Positions 45,982-54,710 of a stretch of 64,000 nt of DNA are shown in pieces. The stretch lies in contig NZ_CP069004.1 in the NCBI RefSeq assembly GCF_016801775.1, forward strand, positions 2,046,001-2,110,000, written 5' to 3'. A program made the translations under genes and the position numbers. This DNA comes from Sulfitobacter mediterraneus. Lineage in GTDB: Bacteria > Pseudomonadota > Alphaproteobacteria > Rhodobacterales > Rhodobacteraceae. The first letter of the stretch is position 1, and each line of letters opens with the position of its first letter. The notes under the pieces were generated by a model. It was not told the origin of the DNA and did not search any database. It was given only the letters and a program-made list of their open reading frames with translations.

Positions 45982-46115
45982 TGGCTGCCTTTGCCCAATC
46001 TCACGGACGGGCCCGCGTTGACTTCTTCAGACGAAAATCCCGCCCTTTCCAGCCCGAAGCTGGCAACAACCGCAATAACAATGATGGCGGCGAAACTGGT
46101 GAACATCGCTTTCAT
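45978..46115 (-). CDS. 45-residue single-pass membrane peptide between the cytochrome and regulator genes
   Basis: It reads MKAMFTSFAAIIVIAVVASFGLE, one membrane helix, followed by a short hydrophilic tail of about 20 residues. AAAGGAG lies 8 bases before the ATG. The start overlaps the stop of the WD40-cytochrome gene by 4 bases, and its stop overlaps the regulator ATG by 4 bases, which is strong evidence that it is translated. Function unknown; it could anchor or regulate the redox partner. Confidence 0.65.
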   Translation of the reverse strand: MKAMFTSFAAIIVIAVVASFGLERAGFSSEEVNAGPSVRLGKGSQ

Positions 46116-47413
46116 GGCTTTGTCTCCTTTGTCTGGGAATGGATCTTTAGAAACTCTATCAAATCCCGCCGGTCCTGCGGCGCGGCAATGACCTGCATCG
46201 GCATTTTCGACCCGGGGATATAGTGATCTGGTCCCAGATCGAACAATTGGTCGATTGTCGCATCTGTCCAAACGATATCCGATCCTGCCAGCGTTGGCGA
46301 ATAGGGATAGCCCGGCAGGCGGCCCGCAGTGCGGCCAAAGACCCCGTACAGGGTCGGACCGGCCTTGCGCGAGGCACCGGCGTCAAGCGCGTGGCAGATC
46401 GAACATTTACGCATGAATTGCCGCTCTCCATTGGTCATCTCGCTGGCCTCTTTGAGAAAGGATCGCTCCTGCCCAATCGCAGGATCAAACTGGTCCATCA
46501 AAGCAATCGGCCAGCCATAGGCCAGGTCATCAAGCCCGCCCGCCCAGACCATCGCCCCATCCGGTGAAAACGCCAGCGCCCAGATCGGGCCTTGCCGCGT
46601 GGCACGAAAATCCTGTCGGATGCGCCAGGATCGGGTGTCCACCAGCATGATGTAGCCCTGCCCGTCACCCACCGCCAACAAGCCAGCACCGTCATGATAC
46701 ACCATGGACAGGATCGGCTTTCGGTCCAGGGTAAAGTCAGCCAAAGCTACGCCGGTGACTGTATCCAGAATGCGCGTGCCGCCGTCCACCGCGCCGTAAG
46801 CCAGCCAGCGGCCCTGCGGCCCCAGCGCCAGCTCATTCACGCCAAATCCGTGTTTCACCAATGGCCGCGGCTGTGCGTCTTTTGTCAGGTCAAACAACAG
46901 CACTTCGCCCTTCGTGGTCGCAGCAAACAGGCTGTCGCCACCATCCCCGAACACGATATCGTTCACACCGCTGTCGCGCAATTTCATGACACTACCACTG
47001 CCCTCTGCCAGCGGCCAAAGGCCAATGGTCCCGTCCCAACTGGCCGAGGCAATGAGCCCTCCATCGGGCGCAATTGCCAGAGCAGTCACTTTGCCTTTGT
47101 GCTGTCCGATGATCCGGCTCTGCGCGCCCTCCCAAAGCCGCACCGTAAAGTCATCCCCGGCCGAGACCACCCCCCCGTCTGGCAGGAATACAACTGCGTT
47201 CACCGCCGCCTCATGCCCCTCCAGCCATTGCGGAGTGCGTCCGTCCCAAAGGCCCACAGAATTGTCGAAACTGGCGGTGGCGACTTGCCCCCTGCTGGAT
47301 ACGGCCAGCCCCATAATCGGGCCGCCGTGCCCCTTGAGCGTGGTAAAGCTTTGCGCCAAGGCCGCGCCAGCGCAAAGCGTCACAATCAAAGACATCGTCG
47401 CAAAAAGCCGCAT
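46112..47413 (-). CDS. Periplasmic WD40 beta-propeller fused to cytochrome c
   Basis: 433 residues. A signal peptide spans 1-20 (MRLFATMSLIVTLCAGAALA). Residues 22-320 carry about seven WD40-like repeats (for example SFTTLKGHGGPIMGLAVSS, VTALAIAPDGGLIASAS, IWALAFSPDGAMVWAGG). The C-terminal 100 residues form a class I cytochrome c with CSICH at about 337-341, the proline-containing segment after it, and an axial Met in the GSKMPM motif near 400. It follows the cytochrome b subunit by 3 bases, so it likely links formate oxidation to other periplasmic electron carriers. Confidence 0.85.
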   Translation of the reverse strand: MRLFATMSLIVTLCAGAALAQSFTTLKGHGGPIMGLAVSSRGQVATASFDNSVGLWDGRTPQWLEGHEAAVNAVVFLPDGGVVSAGDDFTVRLWEGAQSRIIGQHKGKVTALAIAPDGGLIASASWDGTIGLWPLAEGSGSVMKLRDSGVNDIVFGDGGDSLFAATTKGEVLLFDLTKDAQPRPLVKHGFGVNELALGPQGRWLAYGAVDGGTRILDTVTGVALADFTLDRKPILSMVYHDGAGLLAVGDGQGYIMLVDTRSWRIRQDFRATRQGPIWALAFSPDGAMVWAGGLDDLAYGWPIALMDQFDPAIGQERSFLKEASEMTNGERQFMRKCSICHALDAGASRKAGPTLYGVFGRTAGRLPGYPYSPTLAGSDIVWTDATIDQLFDLGPDHYIPGSKMPMQVIAAPQDRRDLIEFLKIHSQTKETKP

Positions 47414-47416
47414 CGC

Positions 47417-48604
47417 CTATTCTGCCGGATGGGCCTTTTGCGGGCCATCTTTGCCCGCCTCTTTCATCTCATCCAACCAGATCGAATGGTGCTGATGCGC
47501 CCAGGCTTCATCCACCTCGCCGCTGCCCATGGCGTCATAGGCGCCCTCCATCCCGACCGAGCCGATATAGATATGCGCCAGAATGATCGCCATCAGAACA
47601 AATGCCATGATCGCGTGCCAACCTTGGGCAAACTGCATCTCTTCCTGCGGTGACAACATCACGGGCAAGGGCTCCATACCGACCAACCCTGGCAACCCAA
47701 GATCGTTGAGAATGGCAAAGGTCTTGGCAAACAGCGGCAGCTCATAGGGAAACAGAAGCGACACACCCGAAACGGCGATGGATGTACCGAACAGGATCAC
47801 CGACCAAAAGATCAACTTCTGTCCGGCGTTGAACTTCTTCGCCGGCGGATGGTTCTTGCCGATGATGCCGCCAAACTGACGCAGCCAAACAAGGTCAGTC
47901 CGGTTCGGGATGTTGTGAACCACCCACATCACAAAGATCATCACTAGCCCGATAATGAACGCCCAAGCCACGTTGTTGTGAATCCATTTCGATGCGTTCA
48001 GCAAGGTCGCATTCACCTCTCGGCCCAGATAGGGCGCGATAAAGACCCGCCCGAAGAGGGACACCAGCCCGGTCAGCCCCAGCAGGACAAACGATCCCGC
48101 CAGCAACCAGTGACCAAAGCGTTCAATCGCCTTGAACCGGGTCACTGTGCGGCCTGTCATCTCTTCGTCGATGCGGATGCGACCGCGCAGCAGATAGAAC
48201 AGCACCAGCGCCCCCAGCGTGCCGATCAAAAGCCAGCCGCCGTAGGTCCGCAGTGGCCCGTCGCGCCAGCTCAGCCATTTCATGCCGCCATCCTGCACCA
48301 GAACGCTGGCCACCTCACCACCCGCAGACACGCGGGTCTCGGCAGAGCCATAGCGGATCGCCCGCCAGACCTCTGGATCAGAGGTGCCCCCGATCGGGCC
48401 AAGCTGCGCCGCGCCCGCGACATCCGCCGGATTGCCCGTATCGCTGCGCATTGCGCTGTCATCCACAGGCTCGCCACGTTGACGGGCCAGAATATCGGCA
48501 AGGGTCTGTGCCCCGCCGGTGGCGCTGCGGTCAGGGGTTGTCTGTGCTTGCGCCGTCAGGCCAAGCATCAGGGAAAGGACGAGTGCGAGTGCCACGCGAA
48601 GCAT
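47417..48604 (-). CDS. Formate dehydrogenase gamma subunit (cytochrome b556 type)
   Basis: 395 residues from the ATG at 48604. A signal peptide (MLRVALALVLSLMLGLTAQAQ) and a 110-residue periplasmic region precede four to five transmembrane helices with heme b histidines (RFGHWLLAGSFVLLGLTGL, WIHNNVAWAFIIGLVMIFV, GWHAIMAFVLMAIILAHIY), the FdoI/FdnI arrangement extended at the N-terminus. It passes electrons from FdhB to quinone. The gap to fdhB (102 bases) contains two hairpins. Confidence 0.9.
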   Translation of the reverse strand: MLRVALALVLSLMLGLTAQAQTTPDRSATGGAQTLADILARQRGEPVDDSAMRSDTGNPADVAGAAQLGPIGGTSDPEVWRAIRYGSAETRVSAGGEVASVLVQDGGMKWLSWRDGPLRTYGGWLLIGTLGALVLFYLLRGRIRIDEEMTGRTVTRFKAIERFGHWLLAGSFVLLGLTGLVSLFGRVFIAPYLGREVNATLLNASKWIHNNVAWAFIIGLVMIFVMWVVHNIPNRTDLVWLRQFGGIIGKNHPPAKKFNAGQKLIFWSVILFGTSIAVSGVSLLFPYELPLFAKTFAILNDLGLPGLVGMEPLPVMLSPQEEMQFAQGWHAIMAFVLMAIILAHIYIGSVGMEGAYDAMGSGEVDEAWAHQHHSIWLDEMKEAGKDGPQKAHPAE

Positions 48605-48644
48605 GGGCCCACCTCCCAAATCTGAAAGGGTTAAAATCAAGGTC

Positions 48645-48680
48645 GGGTGGCCCGGCAGGTAACAAGACCACGGGCCACCC
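48645..48680 (-). other. Large stem-loop in the fdhB-gamma subunit gap
   Basis: GGGTGGCCCG and CGGGCCACCC form a perfect 10-bp stem around a 16-base loop, 27 bases after the fdhB stop. A second small hairpin (TTGGTT / AACCAA, 48683-48697) lies beside it. It has no long T-run, so RNA processing or attenuation is more likely than termination. Confidence 0.55.
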
Positions 48681-48706
48681 TGTTGGTTCAAAACCAAAGG
48701 AGCGGC

Positions 48707-49300
48707 TTAGCCACCCTTTTGGTCATAGGCCGTGCCCCAGCCCCATGCACCCGAGCCAAAGCCGCGTGCGACAACGCGCTCACGGTAGATCGCTGACACA
48801 ACATCGCCGTCCCCAGCCAAAAGCGCCTTGGTCGAACACATCTCGGCGCAGATCGGCAATTTGCCCTCTGCGATCCGGTTGCGGCCGTATTTGGCGAATT
48901 CGGCGGTGGAGTGGGTCTCTTCGGGACCACCCGCGCAGAAGGTACATTTGTCCATCTTGCCACGGCTGCCAAAGTTGCCCGCCTGCGGATACTGCGGCGC
49001 GCCAAACGGGCACGCATAGAAGCAATAGCCGCAACCGATGCACAGATCTTTGGAATGCAACACGACGCCTTCTTCGTTCTGGTAGAAGCAATCCACCGGA
49101 CAGACGGCCATACATGGTGCGTCCGAACAATGCATACAGGCCACCGACAGCGAACGTTCGCCCGGTTTGCCGTCATTGAGGGTCACCACGCGGCGGCGGT
49201 TGATCCCCCAGGGCACCTCATGCTCGTTCTTACAGGCGGTGACACAGGCGTTGCATTCAATGCAGCGTTCGGCGTCACAGAGGAACTTAGCTCTTGCCAT
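48707..49300 (-). CDS. fdhB: Formate dehydrogenase beta subunit (4Fe-4S)
   Basis: 197 residues with four [4Fe-4S] clusters: CIECNACVTACK, CMHCSDAPCMAVCP, CIGCGYCFYACP and CTFC...CAEMC. It lacks a signal peptide and is presumably exported bound to the TAT-carrying alpha subunit. Length is short because the C-terminal membrane helix of E. coli FdnH is missing. It follows fdhA by 12 bases. Confidence 0.93.
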   Translation of the reverse strand: MARAKFLCDAERCIECNACVTACKNEHEVPWGINRRRVVTLNDGKPGERSLSVACMHCSDAPCMAVCPVDCFYQNEEGVVLHSKDLCIGCGYCFYACPFGAPQYPQAGNFGSRGKMDKCTFCAGGPEETHSTAEFAKYGRNRIAEGKLPICAEMCSTKALLAGDGDVVSAIYRERVVARGFGSGAWGWGTAYDQKGG

Positions 49301-49312
49301 TTCTCGTTCTCC

Positions 49313-52207
49313 TTATGCTGCGCTGATTTTGCAAAGAGTGGTCTTGGTCTCTTGCATTTGCGTTACGGAATCATAGCCATAGGTCTGGGCTGTGTTTGAA
49401 CTTTCACCCAGGACATAGGGGTCTGCACCGTCGGGGTATTTGTCCCGCAGATCCTGACCCTGGAAATGTCCGCCAAAGTGGAACGGCATAAAGGCAACGC
49501 CTTCACCGACCCGCTCTGTGACCATCGCCATAACCTTGACCTTGCCGCCCTCTGGCCCTTCGACCCAGACCTGTGCGCCATCCCGCAGCCCGATGTTGTT
49601 GGCATCACGCGGGTTGATCTCGACAAACATGTCTTGCTGAAGCTCGGCCAGCCAGGGATTGGAACGGCTTTCCTCGCCCCCGCCCTCATATTCGACCAAA
49701 CGGCCGGAGGTGAGGACAATCGGATACTCCTTGGAAAAGTCGTTTTTCTGGATCGAGGCATAGAGCGTCGGCAGGCGGTAGTCCTGACGATCCTCATAGG
49801 TCGGATAATCCGCCACCAGATCGCGCCGCGGCGTATAGAGCGGCTCGCGGTGCAATGGCACCGGATCGGGGAAGGTCCACACAACCGCACGCGCCTTGGC
49901 ATTCCCGAAGGGCGCACATTCATGCTTGATCGCGACCCGCTGAATCCCGCCCGAAAGGTCGGTTTTCCAGTTGGTCTTGGGACCGGCCACCGCGTCAATG
50001 GCAGCGCGTTCATCATCCGTCAGATCACTGTCCCAGCCCAGATCCATCAGCATCTGCATCGTGAATTCGGGATAGCCGTCCTGAATTTCCGAGTTCTTGC
50101 TGTAGACCCCTTCGGCCAGAAGGTTATCGCCATCGCGTTCCACACCAAAGCGGGCGCGGAATGTCAGACCGCCCTCAGACACGGGTTTGGACATGTCATA
50201 CAGGTTCGGCGTGCCGGGATGGTTCATCTCGGCGGTGCCCCAACACGGCCATGGCAGACCATAGTAATCGCCATCTGCCGGACCACCGATGGCCTGCAAG
50301 GTGGTGCGGTCAAAGGTATGCTGATTTGCCATGTGCATCTTGAGCCGTTCCGGGCTTTGTCCGGTGTAACCGATGGTCCAAAGACCGCGGTTAAACTCGC
50401 GCGTGACACTTTCGACATTGGGAGTCACATCGTCTTCCATTTCGATATTGCGGAAGAAACGATCGGACCAGCCGAACTTCTTGGCGAACAGGCCTATGAT
50501 CTCATGGTCGGTTTTGGATTCGAACAGCGGGTCCACAACCTTGTCGCGCCACTGGAACGACCGGTTTGATGCGGTGACCGAGCCACGCGTTTCAAACTGG
50601 GTTGCAGCAGGCAACAGGTAAACACCGTCCGTGCGATCATGCAAAACAGCAGAAACCGTTGGATAGGGGTCAATCACGACCAGCATATCCAGCTTTTCCA
50701 TCGCTGTCTTCATCTCGGGACCGCGCGTCTGGCTGTTCGGGGCGTGGCCCCACAGAACCATGGCCCGCACCTTGTTGGGCTGGTCCATGTTGCCTTCGTC
50801 CTCAAGGACGCCGTCAATCCAGCGCGAGACCGGAATGCCCTTGAGATTTTGCAGGCTCTTGTCCTTGCCATCTGCGCCAGTGATCTTGTCGAACTGACCG
50901 GCCAGCCATTCGGGATCTTCCTCCCAGACCCGCGCCCAATGCGCCCAGGCCCCTTTGGAAAGTCCGTAGTAACCCGGCAGGGTATGGGACAGAACACCAA
51001 GGTCGGTCGCACCCTGTACGTTGTCGTGGCCGCGGAAGATGTTGGTGCCGCCACCGCTTGTGCCCATGTTCCCCAGCGCCAGCTGAAGGATGCAATAGGC
51101 ACGGGTGTTGTTGTTGCCATTGGTGTGCTGCGTGCCGCCCATGCACCAGATCACAGTGCCGGGGCGATTGTTGACCATGGTCCGCGCCACGCGGCGCAGC
51201 TGAGAACCCGGCGCGCCCGTGACACGCTCGACCTCTTCGGGGTTCCATTTGGCCACTTCCTCGCGGATCTGGTCCATGCCCCAGACACGGGTGCGGATGA
51301 ACTCTTTGTCCTCCCAACCGTTTTCGAAGATGTGATAGAGAATACCCCAAACCAGAGCCACATCCGTACCGGGACGGAACCGCACATATTCGTCGGCATG
51401 GGCCGCCGTGCGGGTGAACCGCGGATCGCAGACGATCAGAGGCGCGTTGTTCTGTTCCTTGGCTTTCAACACGTGCAACAGCGAGACAGGATGCGCCTCG
51501 GCCGGGTTGCCGCCGATAATGAAGATCGCCTTGGAATTGTGGATGTCATTGTAGGAGTTGGTCATCGCGCCATAGCCCCAGGTGTTTGCAACACCGGCAA
51601 CTGTGGTCGAGTGACAGATCCGGGCCTGGTGGTCCACGTTGTTGGTGCCCCAATAGGCAGCAAACTTGCGGAACAAATAGGCCTGTTCGTTGCTGTGCTT
51701 GGCCGAACCCAGCCAATAGACACTGTCAGGGCCGCTTTCTTCGCGGATGTTCATCATGCCGTCGCCGATCTCGTTGATCGCCTGTTCCCAGCTGATGCGC
51801 TTCCACTCACCGCCCTCTTTCTTCATCGGATACTTCAGACGGCGTTCGCCGTGCGCGTGTTCGCGCACCGACGCCCCCTTGGCGCAATGGGCACCAAGGT
51901 TGAACGGGCTGTCCCAGCCGGGCTCCTGCCCGACCCAAACACCGTTTTGCACCTCGGCCACAACGGTACAGCCCACCGAACAATGGGTGCAGACCGATTT
52001 GATCGTTTCAACAGCCGCGCTCGCAGCGGATGCCGCGCTGGCTTGCGTCACCGTACCGCCGGTGGCGCTGATTGCGGCAAGACCACCAATGGCCAGACCG
52101 CTGCCGCGCAGGAACGCACGGCGGTCGACGGATTTCTCCGCGACGTCAGACAGGATACTTGTCCGCTGGGGGCGTCTCGCTACCCCGTTGGTCTTTTTCC
52201 TAAGCAT
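49313..52207 (-). CDS. fdhA: TAT-exported formate dehydrogenase alpha subunit (Mo/W-bisMGD)
   Basis: 964 residues. TAT signal: SVDRRAFLRG at 27-35 with a following hydrophobic run. One [4Fe-4S] (Cys 73, 76, 80, 108) and the relay Lys110 precede the catalytic ARICHSTTVAG, Cys198 and His199. The codon is TGT, so this is a Cys enzyme, not a selenocysteine one. IIGGNPAEAHPV and the C-terminal region DQVWVEGPEGGKVKV style block bind the pterins. It oxidises formate to CO2 in the periplasm. The nearby tungstate importer suggests the metal may be W. Confidence 0.95.
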   Translation of the reverse strand: MLRKKTNGVARRPQRTSILSDVAEKSVDRRAFLRGSGLAIGGLAAISATGGTVTQASAASAASAAVETIKSVCTHCSVGCTVVAEVQNGVWVGQEPGWDSPFNLGAHCAKGASVREHAHGERRLKYPMKKEGGEWKRISWEQAINEIGDGMMNIREESGPDSVYWLGSAKHSNEQAYLFRKFAAYWGTNNVDHQARICHSTTVAGVANTWGYGAMTNSYNDIHNSKAIFIIGGNPAEAHPVSLLHVLKAKEQNNAPLIVCDPRFTRTAAHADEYVRFRPGTDVALVWGILYHIFENGWEDKEFIRTRVWGMDQIREEVAKWNPEEVERVTGAPGSQLRRVARTMVNNRPGTVIWCMGGTQHTNGNNNTRAYCILQLALGNMGTSGGGTNIFRGHDNVQGATDLGVLSHTLPGYYGLSKGAWAHWARVWEEDPEWLAGQFDKITGADGKDKSLQNLKGIPVSRWIDGVLEDEGNMDQPNKVRAMVLWGHAPNSQTRGPEMKTAMEKLDMLVVIDPYPTVSAVLHDRTDGVYLLPAATQFETRGSVTASNRSFQWRDKVVDPLFESKTDHEIIGLFAKKFGWSDRFFRNIEMEDDVTPNVESVTREFNRGLWTIGYTGQSPERLKMHMANQHTFDRTTLQAIGGPADGDYYGLPWPCWGTAEMNHPGTPNLYDMSKPVSEGGLTFRARFGVERDGDNLLAEGVYSKNSEIQDGYPEFTMQMLMDLGWDSDLTDDERAAIDAVAGPKTNWKTDLSGGIQRVAIKHECAPFGNAKARAVVWTFPDPVPLHREPLYTPRRDLVADYPTYEDRQDYRLPTLYASIQKNDFSKEYPIVLTSGRLVEYEGGGEESRSNPWLAELQQDMFVEINPRDANNIGLRDGAQVWVEGPEGGKVKVMAMVTERVGEGVAFMPFHFGGHFQGQDLRDKYPDGADPYVLGESSNTAQTYGYDSVTQMQETKTTLCKISAA

Positions 52208-52318
52208 TTAAACCTCCCTTGCTGTCCATCTTTGGACTGAGCTGGGTTAACGAAATCCGCAGGCAGTCGGGCCAATCGCAACCAGTCGCCTGTGGCAGTT
52301 CACATCGTCCGGTTCCGG

Positions 52319-52510
52319 TCAGAAACGGGCGCTGTCGTAGTAGGCGCGGGTGTGCGCGGTATCCTGCATCTTTTCCAAGGACAGGTCGGGTTCCGCGGCC
52401 TCGGCCGTGCCCCCGGTGGCAACAACGGCAACTGCCGCAGCAGGTGCGCCGGTCGCCGCCAGCTTGAGAAAATCGCGTCGGCTTGTTGCCTCCTCGTTTT
52501 TCTTGGTCAT
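52319..52510 (-). CDS. Small TAT-signal peptide of the formate dehydrogenase region
   Basis: 63 residues from the ATG at 52510, in the leader of fdhA. It reads MTKKNEEATSRRDFLKLAATG, a twin-arginine signal, followed by an Ala-rich core and the short acidic tail SLEKMQDTAHTRAYYDSARF. The family is known as the formate dehydrogenase region TAT target and is found just before fdhA in many proteobacteria; its role is not established. A longer upstream frame was rejected as the TAT start fits so well. Confidence 0.8.
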   Translation of the reverse strand: MTKKNEEATSRRDFLKLAATGAPAAAVAVVATGGTAEAAEPDLSLEKMQDTAHTRAYYDSARF

Positions 52511-52560
52511 GAGAGTCCTCCTCTCTGGTGGGTGACGGTTGCCCGCCAAAAATGCGGGGG

Positions 52561-53169
52561 TTAGCCCGCGCTCATCCGAAAGCCTTCGCTCTCGATTTCC
52601 ATGAACACCCGGCCAACAGCGCCGACCGCAGCATAGAAAACCGAGTTCTTTGCAGCTTCCAAATCCGAATAGAAATGCCCCGCCCAAGGGGTGATGTGTC
52701 TGTTAAAAAACACTTTTTGATCGTCCAGCGGCGCGGGCGCGCCAAAACGGCCAACGATCATCGCGCCCATCAACTCCATCAAGGAGGCGATGTTGTCCTC
52801 CGGCTCATAGACATTTGGCGCACGGCGCATCCCCCGCGCTGCCATATCGCGTCGCAGGCTGGCCAGTGGCTTTTCATTGAGAAAACCGGTCAAATAGTAG
52901 CTTGCGTAGGGCAAAAGCTCGCCCCGGCCCAAACCGATGAACAGCTTGTTAAATTCGCGTTCCACCTGCGCGGGCTTGGACAGCCTGGCGATCTTTGCCA
53001 GCGCATTGATTGCTGTGCCAAGCGGGCCATCATCACCGCCAAGATCGGCGCATTGTTCCAGCAGCATCTCATTGGGTGGTCCGGCCAGAAGCAGACCTAG
53101 GAAATTGTACAGATCGGCCCGCTGCCGGTCTTCGGGCGCAATGGTGATCTGCTCTGCGGTGGCGGTCAT
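52561..53169 (-). CDS. TorD/DmsD-family chaperone for the formate dehydrogenase
   Basis: 202 residues from the ATG at 53169 with AAGGAG 6 bases upstream; a GTG at 53187 is out-competed. The helical TorD signature is visible in RADLYNFLGLLLAGPPNEML, EFNKLFIGLGRGELLPYASYYLTGFLNEKPLA and the C-terminal RHITPWAGHFYSDLE. It should bind the FdhA TAT signal during cofactor loading. It overlaps DUF3306 upstream, and the TAT peptide follows after 50 bases. Confidence 0.9.
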   Translation of the reverse strand: MTATAEQITIAPEDRQRADLYNFLGLLLAGPPNEMLLEQCADLGGDDGPLGTAINALAKIARLSKPAQVEREFNKLFIGLGRGELLPYASYYLTGFLNEKPLASLRRDMAARGMRRAPNVYEPEDNIASLMELMGAMIVGRFGAPAPLDDQKVFFNRHITPWAGHFYSDLEAAKNSVFYAAVGAVGRVFMEIESEGFRMSAG

Positions 53170-53183
53170 ATCGGTCTCCTTGG

Positions 53184-53804
53184 TCACGCAGACACCTGCT
53201 GGGGCGTGTCGAATACAAAACGCATCCGCCGGGGCGCGGCGGCCAACTCAGGCTCGTGTGTTTCTTCGGTTGCACTTGGCTGCGGCTCAGCTGCGGCGAT
53301 CAGATCATCCTCTGGCATCGTGTCTTGCGCAGGCTCTTGAGGTGCGGTCTCGGTTTCGTCTTCAAGCGCCACAGGCTCTTCGCCGGCGGTTTTTTCTGCC
53401 TCCGCTTGGCGGGCCAGTTCCTCAACATGGGCTGTCATGCCTTTGCCGACCTGATAGGCCGTCTGCAGATTGCCCAGCAGGAAAGACGCATCGGTGAAAT
53501 CCTCACCATAATCGACCAGCCCATCGACATTGGCCAAAACCGGATTGCTGATCCAAAGGCGGCGCAGGGCACGGTCACGAATGCGGGCAGGAACACTTTG
53601 GGTCAGGAAGACTTTGAAATCGTCGCCTTCGCTCAAGGTATCCGGGTCAGGCAGGCCCAACTCTTCAAGGATCTCTGCGTCGGTCTTTTCCGCCAAAGCG
53701 GCGCCCTGCCCCGCGGCCTCAGCTTGCAACAGCGCTTGTGCATCCCCTTCGGCTTCCGCCTCCACCGCGGCCTTGCGCCGCGACCAAAAATCACTGCGGC
53801 TCAT
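53184..53804 (-). CDS. DUF3306-family protein of the formate dehydrogenase cluster
   Basis: 206 residues. The start SDFWSRRKAAVEAEAE and the later SDDFKVFLTQSVPARIRDRALRRLWISNPVLANVDGLVDYGEDFTD (cited in part) are the DUF3306 signature. The last 80 residues are Glu/Ala/Gln-rich. It has no signal sequence. DUF3305-DUF3306-TorD is a conserved triad beside formate dehydrogenase genes, suggesting a chaperone or quality-control role; no biochemical function is known to me. It overlaps both neighbours by 4 bases or more. Confidence 0.85.
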   Translation of the reverse strand: MSRSDFWSRRKAAVEAEAEGDAQALLQAEAAGQGAALAEKTDAEILEELGLPDPDTLSEGDDFKVFLTQSVPARIRDRALRRLWISNPVLANVDGLVDYGEDFTDASFLLGNLQTAYQVGKGMTAHVEELARQAEAEKTAGEEPVALEDETETAPQEPAQDTMPEDDLIAAAEPQPSATEETHEPELAAAPRRMRFVFDTPQQVSA

Positions 53805-54340
53805 TGCAGGCGCTCCTTCTTGGCCTTGCTCGGGGCGCGGTAAACATCCGCCATCTGGGCAATCCGCACATCGCCGATCCCGTCTTCAACAAGACCGATA
53901 TCTTTCTTGTCGCGGCGCCGTTTCTTGAAGACCTCTTCGGTGTGGAAACGCTGCGCGAAGGCTTCGACCCAACCGATCACAATCGGGGGCATCGCGATCT
54001 TTTCGACCACGTCCTCTCCGTTGTCCGCGTAATCCTGCGCCTCATAGGGCGAGGCGGTGATCAGAACCAAATCAAAGGGCCGCGCCGCATCGTCGGTTTC
54101 GCGCATGACCACATAGAGACAAGGCACCTGCGCGGCGAGCCCGTGCAGATATGCATCCGTTTCAGCGCCATGCAGCTCAAGCATCAGTGTCGCGGCATGA
54201 AATTCGGTGATCTCGCCATCCTTGCGCAGGGCGGCCCAATTGGCCTCTGCTGCGCCGGGCAACACACCAACAGCCCGCCATGACCACTTCGCCCAACGGG
54301 TCACGCCCGGTGTGCGGCGCAGCACAACGCCCATCGGCAT
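53801..54340 (-). CDS. DUF3305-family protein, first gene of the formate dehydrogenase operon
   Basis: About 179 residues from the ATG at 54340 (MPMGVVLRRTPGVTRWAKWSWRAVGVLPGA), with the DUF3305 core continuing to LYVVMRETDDAARPFDLVLITASPYEAQDYADNGEDVVEKIAMP (cited in part) and the charged tail VFKKRRRDKKD. The start is uncertain: the frame is open to 54613, and a GTG further upstream is possible, but the family starts close to here. Its stop overlaps DUF3306. Confidence 0.82.
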   Translation of the reverse strand: MPMGVVLRRTPGVTRWAKWSWRAVGVLPGAAEANWAALRKDGEITEFHAATLMLELHGAETDAYLHGLAAQVPCLYVVMRETDDAARPFDLVLITASPYEAQDYADNGEDVVEKIAMPPIVIGWVEAFAQRFHTEEVFKKRRRDKKDIGLVEDGIGDVRIAQMADVYRAPSKAKKERLQ

Positions 54341-54710
54341 CGTCTCATACTGTTGCGGATTGTGGATCACTTGGCCCCGGAGTTTTCGTATTGCCAGTAA
54401 AGCCTGCCCTAACGTCGCTCTTGGACAAAGCGCGAATTGGGGCTGGCACAGGCTTTGATCAGATTGCGGACAATTTGGGCAATTGTAAAAGTCGGACAGG
54501 GCCGGTTCGGACTTATTGTCTATCTCGACCAAAATGATCGGAAATATACCTCGTCGCAGAACCGCCGAATCATCCCAACTGATTCGCCCCCGATCCGGCA
54601 GAGGCACCACCAAAAAGCCGGTTTACGGGCCACAGGAATCATGCCTACTTAGATTGGCTTCGGGACGCAAAATGCGCCCCGAAACAGGCAAGAAATGGGG
54701 TGGCAAATAC
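54341..54710. promoter_or_regulatory. Divergent control region of the two formate dehydrogenase operons
   Basis: This 370-base region separates the leftward fdh operon (DUF3305) from the rightward polyferredoxin. It shows no convincing gene. No FNR box is found. A stem-loop at 54659-54683 lies just before the polyferredoxin start. Confidence 0.5.
54659..54683 (+). other. Stem-loop in the polyferredoxin leader
   Basis: TTCGGG-A-CGCA and TGCG-C-CCCGAA pair into an 11-bp stem with one A/C mismatch and an AAA loop, 28 bases before the ATG at 54711. It could control translation or mark a transcription start. Confidence 0.4.

Noticed and set aside
51595..51620. Possible selenocysteine in formate dehydrogenase
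   Set aside because: The catalytic position is a TGT Cys codon, and no in-frame TGA lies there.
50639..52240. Open frame of 533 codons on the plus strand opposite fdhA
   Set aside because: fdhA carries the TAT, Fe-S and catalytic motifs; the opposite product shows none.
54440..54475. Possible FNR box in the fdh control region (TTGAT followed by CAGATTG)
   Set aside because: Only one half-site is present; the second half does not match ATCAA.
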